A DNA stretch of 35,144 nucleotides, taken from positions 1 through 35,144 of the IMG/VR virus record IMGVR_UViG_3300009496_000025; one strand, 5' to 3'. Positions within the stretch are counted from its first letter, which is position 1, and every line of letters starts with the position of its first letter. The DNA comes from a virus. Below the pieces are notes generated by a model. That model searched no databases. It saw only the letters and a program-made list of their open reading frames with translations, and had not been told where the DNA came from. Shown in pieces: positions 23,914 to 30,878 of this stretch. Made by a program: the position numbers and the translations under genes.

Positions 23914-25813
23914 GCTCTTGGCTGCCTGTAGTCATGTCCTCAAACTCGAAAGCTGATAAAGCTTCCCAATCAAACTCAGGCATAGTCTTTAATACCTCAG
24001 AATATTTAGCTTCAGTACATTCAGTATAAGGAGCTTGGTCATAAGTATGATCACTATATGGTAGCAGACTGATGCCACTCATCATATCAAAGTTCTTCCA
24101 CATCCAGCTACAAATATCAAAGAACTCATCGTCTTTATAATAAACTGTGATAGAAGGTTTATGTTCACACCAGCTGTCTTGGTAAATCTTCCAAAGCTTT
24201 AGTTGTTCTAAGGCACCCATGTCTGTAGTGTATATAGCGCCTTTAGGGGACTTTACAGGGAAGCTAAAGACAAGAGTAGTACCATGATATAGGTCTTGTT
24301 CAGTAGGCTTTAGATGGCTCCTATCGCCGTCTACAGAAGGCTTACGAGTTACCTTAGTAGAGTCTACTTCACAAGGGAAACCAGCCTGTAGCATGTACTG
24401 AGCCATAGGGTCTTTAGAATCTGCACGTACTGTCCTAATATAATAAGGACTGAAACGAGGATGAATACCACTAGCACTGTTAACAAGCTGTGAAACAGTA
24501 CCGGAGGGTTTAACACAAGTAATAGCAGCAGCTTGGTTAATACCTAATCGTTTAGCCCACTTCTTGTTTGTCTCAACAGCTACTTCACGTAGAGTACTAA
24601 GCACCACATCAAGATCTTTACCTGAGTTAGTAATCTTAGCATCCATAATACCAGTGAGACTAACACCTAGCAGGGCTTCTTCCTCAGTATTCTTCTTCCA
24701 AATAGCACGAAGATAACGGAAGTCAGTCAGTGTAGCTTGTAAAGTTCCTAGAATAGCTGCAATGCGTACCTTCTCTTTTAAACTATCTAAGGTATCATCT
24801 GCACGTACAACTACTTCTGAAAGATTACAGAACTGATTAGGTCTGAGAATGATTTCACTACAGGGGTTAGTACCAAAGTCATAGTCAGCTTCACGGCGAC
24901 CATTACGAGCTGCAATCTTCTGTGCTGCTACCCGGCTAAAGACTCCACGCTCACCAGACTTAGAATCGTACAAAGCTTTCATCTCATCCATGAAGAAATT
25001 AAATTCAGGCTTCTCAGTATAACAAGCACTGTTATTAGCTAAGGCTCTTTGACCTTGTTCTTCCCACCACTGACCACTCTTAGCGTTACGTAAGCGACCA
25101 TCAGAAGGGTTAGACAAGCTGATCAAAGCACTACGCCTTACACCACCTACAACAATAACCTCTGCAATCTTACAACACAGGTCATGGCACTCAAGGCTAT
25201 TAAGCTTACGACCTGCTGCTCTTTTAAAGATCTCAACAGTATATTGAAACAGATCTACTAAAGGCTGTGGGCCACTTGCACGACCGCCAAAGGTCTTAAG
25301 ACGTTCTCCTGCTGCTCTGACCTTAGTAACATCCCAGCTTGGAACTTCGCCAGCATAGAGCATAGCAATAAGCTGACGCATAGCCTTAGCCCAGCCAATC
25401 TTACTGTCTGCTACATCAATAGTAGTATCAGTAGCATGAAGCTTCTCTGCAATCTCAGGAAGCTTAGCAATATACTGACGCTCTACGGAGAACCCTACAC
25501 CTGTACCACACATAAGGATGTACATAAGCTCATCGAATGCTTTAGGGTGATCAATAGGCAGGTAGGAGCAGTTGAAACCTGCTACGTTGTCCCTGTCTAA
25601 TGCTGGCCCTGCTGTCATAACACAACGCATAGAAGGCATAACTTCTAGATTAACAATAGCGTCTGTGATCTTCTGCTTTTCTTCGTTACCAATCTTGTTG
25701 CCCCAATAGGCTACATAACGCTGGGCTGTTTCTTCCCATGTCTCACGCCTACTCTTATCATCTTGCCAACGAGCATAACGACTCGCTGCTATAAATTTAC
25801 TGTAGTTATCCAT
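23882..25813 (-). CDS. nrdJ: Adenosylcobalamin-dependent (class II) ribonucleotide reductase
   Basis: This 643-residue enzyme reduces ribonucleotides to deoxyribonucleotides using coenzyme B12 to make a thiyl radical. Visible active-site features match the monomeric RTPR type: C82 in GFNCSYLPI; NPCSEI with C318 (thiyl radical) and E320; C329 eleven residues on; and a C-terminal CVGGMC (C636 and C641) that recycles the disulphide. These spacings match those I recall for Lactobacillus RTPR (C408/C419; C731/C736). The core also holds MCGTGVGFSVER and GVRRSALISLS. At 643 residues it is shorter than RTPR (739). No intein is seen. It shares its start with the MazG stop (TAATG). It implies a host that makes or imports B12. 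Confidence 0.9.
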   Translation of the reverse strand: MDNYSKFIAASRYARWQDDKSRRETWEETAQRYVAYWGNKIGNEEKQKITDAIVNLEVMPSMRCVMTAGPALDRDNVAGFNCSYLPIDHPKAFDELMYILMCGTGVGFSVERQYIAKLPEIAEKLHATDTTIDVADSKIGWAKAMRQLIAMLYAGEVPSWDVTKVRAAGERLKTFGGRASGPQPLVDLFQYTVEIFKRAAGRKLNSLECHDLCCKIAEVIVVGGVRRSALISLSNPSDGRLRNAKSGQWWEEQGQRALANNSACYTEKPEFNFFMDEMKALYDSKSGERGVFSRVAAQKIAARNGRREADYDFGTNPCSEIILRPNQFCNLSEVVVRADDTLDSLKEKVRIAAILGTLQATLTDFRYLRAIWKKNTEEEALLGVSLTGIMDAKITNSGKDLDVVLSTLREVAVETNKKWAKRLGINQAAAITCVKPSGTVSQLVNSASGIHPRFSPYYIRTVRADSKDPMAQYMLQAGFPCEVDSTKVTRKPSVDGDRSHLKPTEQDLYHGTTLVFSFPVKSPKGAIYTTDMGALEQLKLWKIYQDSWCEHKPSITVYYKDDEFFDICSWMWKNFDMMSGISLLPYSDHTYDQAPYTECTEAKYSEVLKTMPEFDWEALSAFEFEDMTTGSQELACVGGMCEI

Positions 25814-26124
25814 TATCGTTTGTCTCCGTCACCTCTGATGGTGCCTCTCTCAAGGCGACCTGTTAATTTTTCTATATTATATATTGCAACTTCTTCTAGT
25901 TCAATACTGTTTTTCTTTAAAAGCACTGCAAGATTCCATAGTACATCACCTGCTTCAGCAATAACATCTTCTCTTACAATAGTTTTAACATCGCCACGTA
26001 GTAAAGGCTTTACAAAGATATCAACAAGCTCTGATGTTTCTATCATAAGACTTGCATAGGGGTAGAAAACATTATCATAACTTGCAAATGTTTCTGCCTT
26101 ATCTTGATATTCATTGAAATTCAT
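25813..26124 (-). CDS. MazG-like nucleotide pyrophosphohydrolase
   Basis: A 103-residue, all-helical protein carrying the MazG-type metal-binding pattern ExxE...ExxD: E29-T-S-E32 and E57-A-G-D60, followed by VLWNLAVLLKK. Family members hydrolyse non-canonical or excess NTPs/dNTPs to monophosphates; phage MazG proteins have also been linked to altering host nucleotide or alarmone pools, though that link is debated. Its location directly upstream of RNR in the same transcript (TAATG overlap) favours nucleotide-pool management. SD region is AGGATTTTAAAAA. Confidence 0.8.
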   Translation of the reverse strand: MNFNEYQDKAETFASYDNVFYPYASLMIETSELVDIFVKPLLRGDVKTIVREDVIAEAGDVLWNLAVLLKKNSIELEEVAIYNIEKLTGRLERGTIRGDGDKR

Positions 26125-26410
26125 TTTTTAAAATCCTCTCATATTTAGCTTTAAGAAAGTCTTCATTCTTTTCTCTGTACTCTAGAAAAGTAATTAGCCC
26201 TTCCCCTTCTTCTGATCTCTCTGTACAGTTAAGAACGTACATAGTCCAGCAGTAATTTTTAAACTCTTCTTTATCCATAGGTTTATCTCTCAAGTATCTA
26301 AAAATCACAACATTTAAAAACATGACTATAAGCATAGGTGCTGCTATTAATGCAGCTATTCCTAGCACAATACCATTAAGATAGCTAAGCAGCTTATACA
26401 AGATTTTCAT
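26111..26410 (-). CDS. Membrane protein, 99 aa
   Basis: A 99-residue protein with an N-terminal hydrophobic pair of segments (IVLGIAALIAAPMLIVMFLN and VVIF, about residues 14-37), a basic turn (RYLRDK) and a charged cytoplasmic-type tail with Cys residues (NYCWTMYVLNC). The N-terminal MKILYKLLSYLN could be a short signal or a membrane anchor. It overlaps the MazG start by 14 bases and starts as ATGA with the upstream gene's stop. No family is recognised. A role at the host membrane during infection is possible, but not shown. Confidence 0.7.
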   Translation of the reverse strand: MKILYKLLSYLNGIVLGIAALIAAPMLIVMFLNVVIFRYLRDKPMDKEEFKNYCWTMYVLNCTERSEEGEGLITFLEYREKNEDFLKAKYERILKNEFQ

Positions 26411-26556
26411 TTCAAAGCCTCTTCAGATTCTAACTTTCGCAGTTCTTTTTCTAAAGCCTTTTTAATATTCCTTTCTTTCTTAACGCCTTTAGACTTAACT
26501 TTTTTGTTATATCTACTGCGACGTTCTGCTTTAGTATCTAAATAGTTATTGTCCAT
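26407..26556 (-). CDS. Small basic helical protein, 49 aa
   Basis: A 49-residue ORF (MDNNYLDTKAERRSRYNKKV, then a K/E-rich helix ending ESEEALK). It is strongly basic in the first half, suggesting nucleic-acid or ribosome contact; this is only a charge-based guess. It fills the interval between DUF3310 (11-base overlap at its start) and the membrane gene (ATGA overlap at its end), a spacing typical of this genome and the main reason to believe it. Confidence 0.62.
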   Translation of the reverse strand: MDNNYLDTKAERRSRYNKKVKSKGVKKERNIKKALEKELRKLESEEALK

Positions 26557-26875
26557 CGCTCTCTAAAACCTTTCTTAGTTTTTTCTCGTACCATTCAGCT
26601 TTTGAAATATCCTCTATACCATTTTTATTAGGGTAACGCCATCTATATTTAAAAGAGTTGCCACGTAGATAACCTCTGAACTCTTCTGGAGTTAACATAG
26701 ATTGCATAGCAACAATACATTCTACTTCCCCAGAATTGTAATGCTTAGGCTTAGCAACAACATCGTAAGTTATTAAATCTTCTACGGTGTTATCTATTAA
26801 ATTACTTTTGTAACTAGCCTTCCACGCTGAGTCCCATTGTTCAGGTACGATGTCATTCAGCCTGTTCTTCTTCAT
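26546..26875 (-). CDS. DUF3310 family protein
   Basis: The start at 26875 (MKKNRLNDIVPEQW, SD GGAGAAGCGAGT) is chosen over an upstream in-frame start, at 27013, that lies far inside the resolvase gene. The 109-residue product holds VAKPKHYNSGEVECIVAMQS, then FKYRWRYPNKNGIEDISKAE and EWYEKKLRKVLE, the typical DUF3310 pattern (KPxHYxxG...ECI/ID...KYxxRxxxKnG.eDlxKAxwY). This small domain is very common in phage replication modules. It has been called a nucleotide-kinase-like or SaV-like protein, but its biochemical activity is not settled. It overlaps the endonuclease end by 23 bases. Confidence 0.85.
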   Translation of the reverse strand: MKKNRLNDIVPEQWDSAWKASYKSNLIDNTVEDLITYDVVAKPKHYNSGEVECIVAMQSMLTPEEFRGYLRGNSFKYRWRYPNKNGIEDISKAEWYEKKLRKVLESDGQ

Positions 26876-27302
26876 ACTCGCTTCTCCATGAGTCAGGTAA
26901 TGTTTCTTCGGTATACCATCTAAAGTTATTATCTGTAGCCCATTCACCGTGGCTACGTTTTGTACCATCTTTCCTACGCTTAGCCTGTGGCATAGGGGCT
27001 GATGAGTTTGCAAATAAGAACACTAACTCTATGTCATCAGGCAAAGCTTTTCTAATCCATATGTACTTACTAAACTCAGCATAGTCCCAGAAGCGTCCCT
27101 TAGATTCTAATAAAATCTTCTTACGTTTTATCACACGTACAAAATCAGGGTGGTATACGTGATTTACTGTGTAAGGAACAGTGTCATCGTGGTGTATCCA
27201 ATCCTTTAAGATAGTATTATGTAGGGTTTTTTCCCATTTTGAATCGTAGTCACTGGGTTTATCAGGATCTACTGGTCTAACTTTTCTAGGTTTTCTGCTC
27301 AT
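26853..27302 (-). CDS. T7 endonuclease I-like Holliday-junction resolvase
   Basis: A 149-residue nuclease expected to cut branched DNA (Holliday junctions, replication intermediates) before packaging and perhaps to degrade host DNA, as T7 gp3 does. The phage endonuclease I signature residues are present: E24 in SKWEKTL, D53 in YHPDF, and E66/K68 in LLESKGRF, matching E20, D55, E65 and K67 of the T7 enzyme. The C-terminal block with ANSSAPMPQAKRRKDGTK and SHGEWATDNNFRW is also typical. The start overlaps the preceding small gene's stop by one base. Length matches the T7 protein (149 aa). Confidence 0.9.
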   Translation of the reverse strand: MSRKPRKVRPVDPDKPSDYDSKWEKTLHNTILKDWIHHDDTVPYTVNHVYHPDFVRVIKRKKILLESKGRFWDYAEFSKYIWIRKALPDDIELVFLFANSSAPMPQAKRRKDGTKRSHGEWATDNNFRWYTEETLPDSWRSEYEEEQAE

Positions 27303-27460
27303 TAGTGAATAGCGCCTTTCCGTTTAATGAGTTCTAATTCTAACAGTACGAGTAGCTGTTGTACAATCTCAATGGGTACTTCTCTCATTGTAGATTTCTC
27401 AACTACAAAGAAATTAGCAAGCATAAGTATCATATCTTCTGGTTGGTTTTCTACTATCAT
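27302..27460 (-). CDS. Small hypothetical protein, 52 aa
   Basis: A 52-residue ORF (MIVENQPEDMILMLANFFVV, then EKSTMREVPIEIVQQLLVLL) made mainly of helices, ending LIKRKGAIH. The start overlaps the upstream stop as ATGA (27457-27460) and its stop overlaps the resolvase start by one base, the same compact spacing as its neighbours. No motif is recognised. It may be a small regulatory or accessory factor for the nucleases around it. Confidence 0.65.
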   Translation of the reverse strand: MIVENQPEDMILMLANFFVVEKSTMREVPIEIVQQLLVLLELELIKRKGAIH

Positions 27461-27744
27461 GATCTTTTAGTAGCTCTTATATACTCTGAAATTGTAGCAG
27501 CAGTTATATTTTCAATGAGTGTAAGTGGGTTGCGTTTAATAATCATCTTTATAATACGCGAAGAACCTTTCAAAGAATAAGGCATTGAGTAAGCTGTACC
27601 GTTTAAATAAGAGTAAGCGTTAGTCTTAGGTAGATTATTAACAGTAACCTTAGCAGCTTCTGTATCAGAGAGCATAGACTTCAGCCACTCTGTTGCAATA
27701 GCTTTTGATTGATTGTGAATTCTTTTAGCGACACGACCATTCAT
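27457..27744 (-). CDS. Hypothetical protein, 95 aa
   Basis: A 95-residue basic protein (MNGRVAKRIHNQSKAIATEW, then LSDTEAAKVTVNNLPK and YSMPYSLKGSSRIIKMIIKR). I recall short marine phage proteins with RVAKxIRxxA-type starts and a YSxRWIxxxIKK-type end, and their function was unknown. The basic charge could fit DNA binding. ATGA overlap at both ends ties it to the Cas4-like nuclease gene and to the next small ORF. Confidence 0.72.
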   Translation of the reverse strand: MNGRVAKRIHNQSKAIATEWLKSMLSDTEAAKVTVNNLPKTNAYSYLNGTAYSMPYSLKGSSRIIKMIIKRNPLTLIENITAATISEYIRATKRS

Positions 27745-28634
27745 ATATAAATTTCCTCAACTTTAGGTGTAGCAATTACCCTTGTAAAATATTTTAAACC
27801 TGTAGAATATTTAAAAGCTCTTAAGCCTTTACCGTTGTTAGCATCTGCCCAGCATTTGTTTTTAAAAGAACAATAGGTACAGCCTGAAGCTAATCGCTTG
27901 TTGCCTTTAACGCCATCAGCTATATCTTCATAGCATCTATCAGGAGGTGTTTCTTTTTTTATTGATACTCTAAGGTTATCTATGTGCTTACTAATGTTAG
28001 GCTTTGAGAAAGGCCCCGGTCTGAATAAAGCCAGCTCACCTGACTCTTTATTGATTGCTAAGAAACCACCATCCTCTGTACCTTCAGCAGTTTCATAAGC
28101 TGCTAACTGTGCGATATATCCGAAAGGGTCATCGTCAACTAACGAGCCAGTACTGAACTTTTTAAATGCAAAGTTAGATGCTGTTTTAATATCTACAACC
28201 TCACCATCTATCTTACAGTCCATGTGACCAACGATACCGTTAACAGTTACTTCTTTCTGTTGATCAGTTATCGCATGTCCTGACATCTTAATGAATAAGA
28301 CTAACAACTCTTCTAGCAGATGTCCATACAGAAACTTAATCTGTGTAGCTTCATTTGGTATGTGCTTTGATTTATCTGCTAACGATACTCTAGACTCATA
28401 CCACAGCTTCCTTGCCGGGTGTCCTATGTTAGACATTCTTAAACCAGTTGACTGCTTGTGCGGAGATGCCCAGCTTTTAACAGCCTTCTTTACACTCTCT
28501 CCGAAATCTTCTATATCTTTATCAGCTATCTTAAGAGCCTTACCCTTTGATAAGTTTGATAATGATTTATATATGTCAGTTACTAGAGTATCTAAGCTCA
28601 AGCTTGAGTTGTTTATTTTCTTCTTCGTCGTCAT
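27741..28634 (-). CDS. Cas4/RecB-like PD-(D/E)XK exonuclease
   Basis: A 297-residue nuclease. The PD-(D/E)XK core is clear: E108/E109 in YGHLLEELL, D139 in VGHMD, D148 and K150 in VVDIKTAS, then the helix with YIAQLAAYE. Four cysteines at the C-terminal side (C234, C252, C255, C261, in CTYCSFKNKC) could bind Zn or an iron-sulphur cluster as in Cas4/AddB. In phages of this type it takes the place of the T7 gp6 exonuclease next to the polymerase, probably for resection and recombination or for recycling host DNA. This is a replication-module nuclease with no CRISPR nearby. The start overlaps the GIY-YIG gene by 59 bases; no later Met lies near. Confidence 0.83.
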   Translation of the reverse strand: MTTKKKINNSSLSLDTLVTDIYKSLSNLSKGKALKIADKDIEDFGESVKKAVKSWASPHKQSTGLRMSNIGHPARKLWYESRVSLADKSKHIPNEATQIKFLYGHLLEELLVLFIKMSGHAITDQQKEVTVNGIVGHMDCKIDGEVVDIKTASNFAFKKFSTGSLVDDDPFGYIAQLAAYETAEGTEDGGFLAINKESGELALFRPGPFSKPNISKHIDNLRVSIKKETPPDRCYEDIADGVKGNKRLASGCTYCSFKNKCWADANNGKGLRAFKYSTGLKYFTRVIATPKVEEIYI

Positions 28635-29127
28635 CTTGTATCTCGTCTGTGTGTTTAGTTAAAACATTAATTGCTTCTGATAGTAACACGTCAAACCACT
28701 CACCCGCTACACCTTTAGATATTTTTATAAGTTTATCGTGTATCTTTTTCTCTGCTGCTCGCCTGTCGGATGTGACAATGTAATGCTCTAGATAGTAGTC
28801 GCGTAGTGGACTTGATGTCTGGTAGCTATTTACTCTATCGTTAATGTCAGCAGCCATACCTACCTTGTACCACCCTTCCCATGCTGGGTTAGATAAGATG
28901 TAAACATAACCTTCCTTCGTTAGTGTGTACTTAGGAAGAGATGAGAAGGCAGCTTCTTGAAATGATTTATAGCGCCCTGATTTATGTAGGGTATGACTCT
29001 TAGAAACTTCCTTGCCATTCAAGTACATCCTCTTAGAATCACGTAGCTTTACAGCAGCCGGGTTATCTTTATAGTAATAAGGCTTACCTGTCTTAGGGTT
29101 AATCTCTTTCACGTTAGTGTGTTTCAC
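28576..29127 (-). CDS. GIY-YIG (T5orf172-type) nuclease-like protein
   Basis: A 183-residue protein. Residues 1-70 are basic and polar (KEINPKTGKPYYYKDNPAAV, KRMYLNGKEV). The GIY-YIG/T5orf172 domain spans about 72-150: GYVYILSNPAWEGWYKVGMA, then DRVNSYQTSSP, with AAEKKIHDKL after it. The tail is acidic. The start has no ATG: the frame opens with GTG at 29127 (SD GGAG 9 bases before), with another GTG at 29112. It overlaps the polymerase by 14 bases and the Cas4-like gene by 59. GIY-YIG proteins include repair, restriction and homing nucleases. Its wedged position between polymerase and exonuclease suggests an acquired gene; activity not shown. Confidence 0.8.
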   Translation of the reverse strand: MKHTNVKEINPKTGKPYYYKDNPAAVKLRDSKRMYLNGKEVSKSHTLHKSGRYKSFQEAAFSSLPKYTLTKEGYVYILSNPAWEGWYKVGMAADINDRVNSYQTSSPLRDYYLEHYIVTSDRRAAEKKIHDKLIKISKGVAGEWFDVLLSEAINVLTKHTDEIQDDDEEENKQLKLELRYSSN

Positions 29128-30877
29128 TCCAGTTATCTCCTACTTTGTATTCCCCATCAAGTGGGCAATTAAGTTTAAGAACTTTACCAGCTTCGATGAT
29201 AGCCTCTACACCTAGCTTACCTACTAGCTCAGCATGTTCAGCTATAACCTCGATCTGCCACTCATCATGTACATTAGCTACGAAGTGAGCATCTATATCT
29301 TTAATCTTATCAGCTAAGATAACCAATGCTTTCTTCATAGTGATGGCACCTGCTCCCTGTAGCAAAGAGTTAAGTGCTGCGTGTTCACTACGGATATAAA
29401 TCTTACGACCATCTAAACTTTTTAAATGACCTTTTGATGCTGCTCTGCTAACTTTATCTTTAAGATGTGCAAATGATGGGAGATTATCAAAGAATGATTT
29501 TCTAAGGTCTGCTCCAGTTTTTGCACCTCCTCCAGCCACGCTTCCAAGCTTAGCATCTCCTGCTCCGTATAAGAGTGCATAGATGAAAGTCTTAGCCTGA
29601 TTTCTTGATTCAAGTCCTGCAAGTTTTTGATTAGTGGTATGTATGTCGCCGTTAATGATTTCATTTGTGTACTCCTTGTCGTCCATGTAGTGAGCCAGCA
29701 TCCTTAACTCTAAGCCACTGGCATCTATACCTACTAATTTATATCCTTTGGGTACAGTCCAGCATGATCTACATTCTTCTCCATACTTTGAACCAGCATT
29801 AGGAACCTGTGCCATGTTGGGACTTAGATGTGACATACGTCCTGTGATAGTTCCATTCGCTATAACAAACCCGTGTACTCTATTGTCATCGCCAAGGAAC
29901 TTTAGCCAAGACTTTATCTGACCTTCTCTCTTTTGAAGCAGAAAGAATTCTTTGATAAGCTCAGCCTCTGGTATACCTTTTATCTGACTCAGTGTTTTCT
30001 CGTTAACTACTGGTCTATCATTAACAGTAAACTCAGTGGGCTTCCAGCCGAAGTCTTGTAAGTACTCACCAATCTGTAACCTCGATCCAAGATTAAGCTC
30101 AATCGATGTTGTCCTTGTAATACTTAAAGGATAAGCATGATTCTTTTCGTGGAACAAGGCGTACTCTTCCTCCGTTAACCTTACACCCTTACCCTCAGAA
30201 TCTTCTGCAATCTTTGAAATGCTACTAGACTTGGTATAACGAGGGAACAGTTTTAGTTTGGTTATCTTAGGGTGAAATACATTAGTGACCTCTTGCTCTA
30301 CTACCTGCATCCTTTCTCGTATCTCAGCAAGAAGAAGCTCTGCCTTTTTAAAATCAAAGTAGAAGCCATGCTCTTCCTGTGTCTTCATGATAAATGCTAT
30401 GTCTTGCTCAAGTTTAATTGATTCAAGTGAGAAGCCACGACTCTCTTCTCTGAGTTTAAAATATGCAGCAGTGTTCAGCTCCACATCTCGTATACAATAA
30501 GTAAGCATCTCATTACTGTAAGCATCAAACTCTTTGAAAGCAATCTTAGGAAAGTTTAATAACTGTCCCCAACGAGAAAGACCATGACCACCATCACGGG
30601 TTGGGTTAAACAACCTAGACAGTACTAAGGTATCTATTATATTTTTATCTTTGCTGAAGTCAGGTCTATTCATTAGCCGTTGAATAACAGGGATATCAAA
30701 ACCTATAATGTTATGACCGACTAAATCATCTGCACTCTCAAGCAGATCACATCCTTCTTCTAACTGATTAGGCCCATAGGTGTAGATGGTTTTAGTATCT
30801 ACATCCTGCGCTACAATACACCATATCTTTGTAGCATCTAAACCGTCAGTCTCGACATCAAAAACAAGTCTTGTCAT
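29114..30877 (-). CDS. DNA polymerase, family A with 3'-5' exonuclease (T7-like)
   Basis: The ATG at 30877 (MTRLVFDVETDG) is preferred over the TTG nine bases upstream. The 587-residue enzyme has Exo I D7-x-E9 (FDVETDG), Exo II in VGHNIIGFD, Exo III in YCIRDVE, then polymerase motifs A (GIDASGLELRML), B/O-helix (RNQAKTFIYALLYG) and C (NVHDEW, H537-D538-E539). The position equal to E. coli Phe762 is Tyr433, as in T7, a state generally linked to virulent phages and efficient dideoxy incorporation. It replicates the phage genome with the primase-helicase encoded directly upstream, and the two genes are separated by one base. T7 gp5 is about 700 residues, so the exonuclease-thumb region is compact here. 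No thioredoxin-binding loop is obvious. Confidence 0.93.
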   Translation of the reverse strand: MTRLVFDVETDGLDATKIWCIVAQDVDTKTIYTYGPNQLEEGCDLLESADDLVGHNIIGFDIPVIQRLMNRPDFSKDKNIIDTLVLSRLFNPTRDGGHGLSRWGQLLNFPKIAFKEFDAYSNEMLTYCIRDVELNTAAYFKLREESRGFSLESIKLEQDIAFIMKTQEEHGFYFDFKKAELLLAEIRERMQVVEQEVTNVFHPKITKLKLFPRYTKSSSISKIAEDSEGKGVRLTEEEYALFHEKNHAYPLSITRTTSIELNLGSRLQIGEYLQDFGWKPTEFTVNDRPVVNEKTLSQIKGIPEAELIKEFFLLQKREGQIKSWLKFLGDDNRVHGFVIANGTITGRMSHLSPNMAQVPNAGSKYGEECRSCWTVPKGYKLVGIDASGLELRMLAHYMDDKEYTNEIINGDIHTTNQKLAGLESRNQAKTFIYALLYGAGDAKLGSVAGGGAKTGADLRKSFFDNLPSFAHLKDKVSRAASKGHLKSLDGRKIYIRSEHAALNSLLQGAGAITMKKALVILADKIKDIDAHFVANVHDEWQIEVIAEHAELVGKLGVEAIIEAGKVLKLNCPLDGEYKVGDNWSETH

Positions 30878-30878
30878 T

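Noticed and set aside
27741-28634. Cas4-like nuclease as evidence of a CRISPR system
   Set aside because: No Cas1, Cas2 or repeat array is in the window; such nucleases are common in phage replication modules.
28576-28634. A frameshift joining the GIY-YIG and Cas4-like genes into one protein
   Set aside because: Both domains look complete and each has its own start; the 59-base overlap has no clear slippery heptamer, and fusion is not needed to explain the arrangement.
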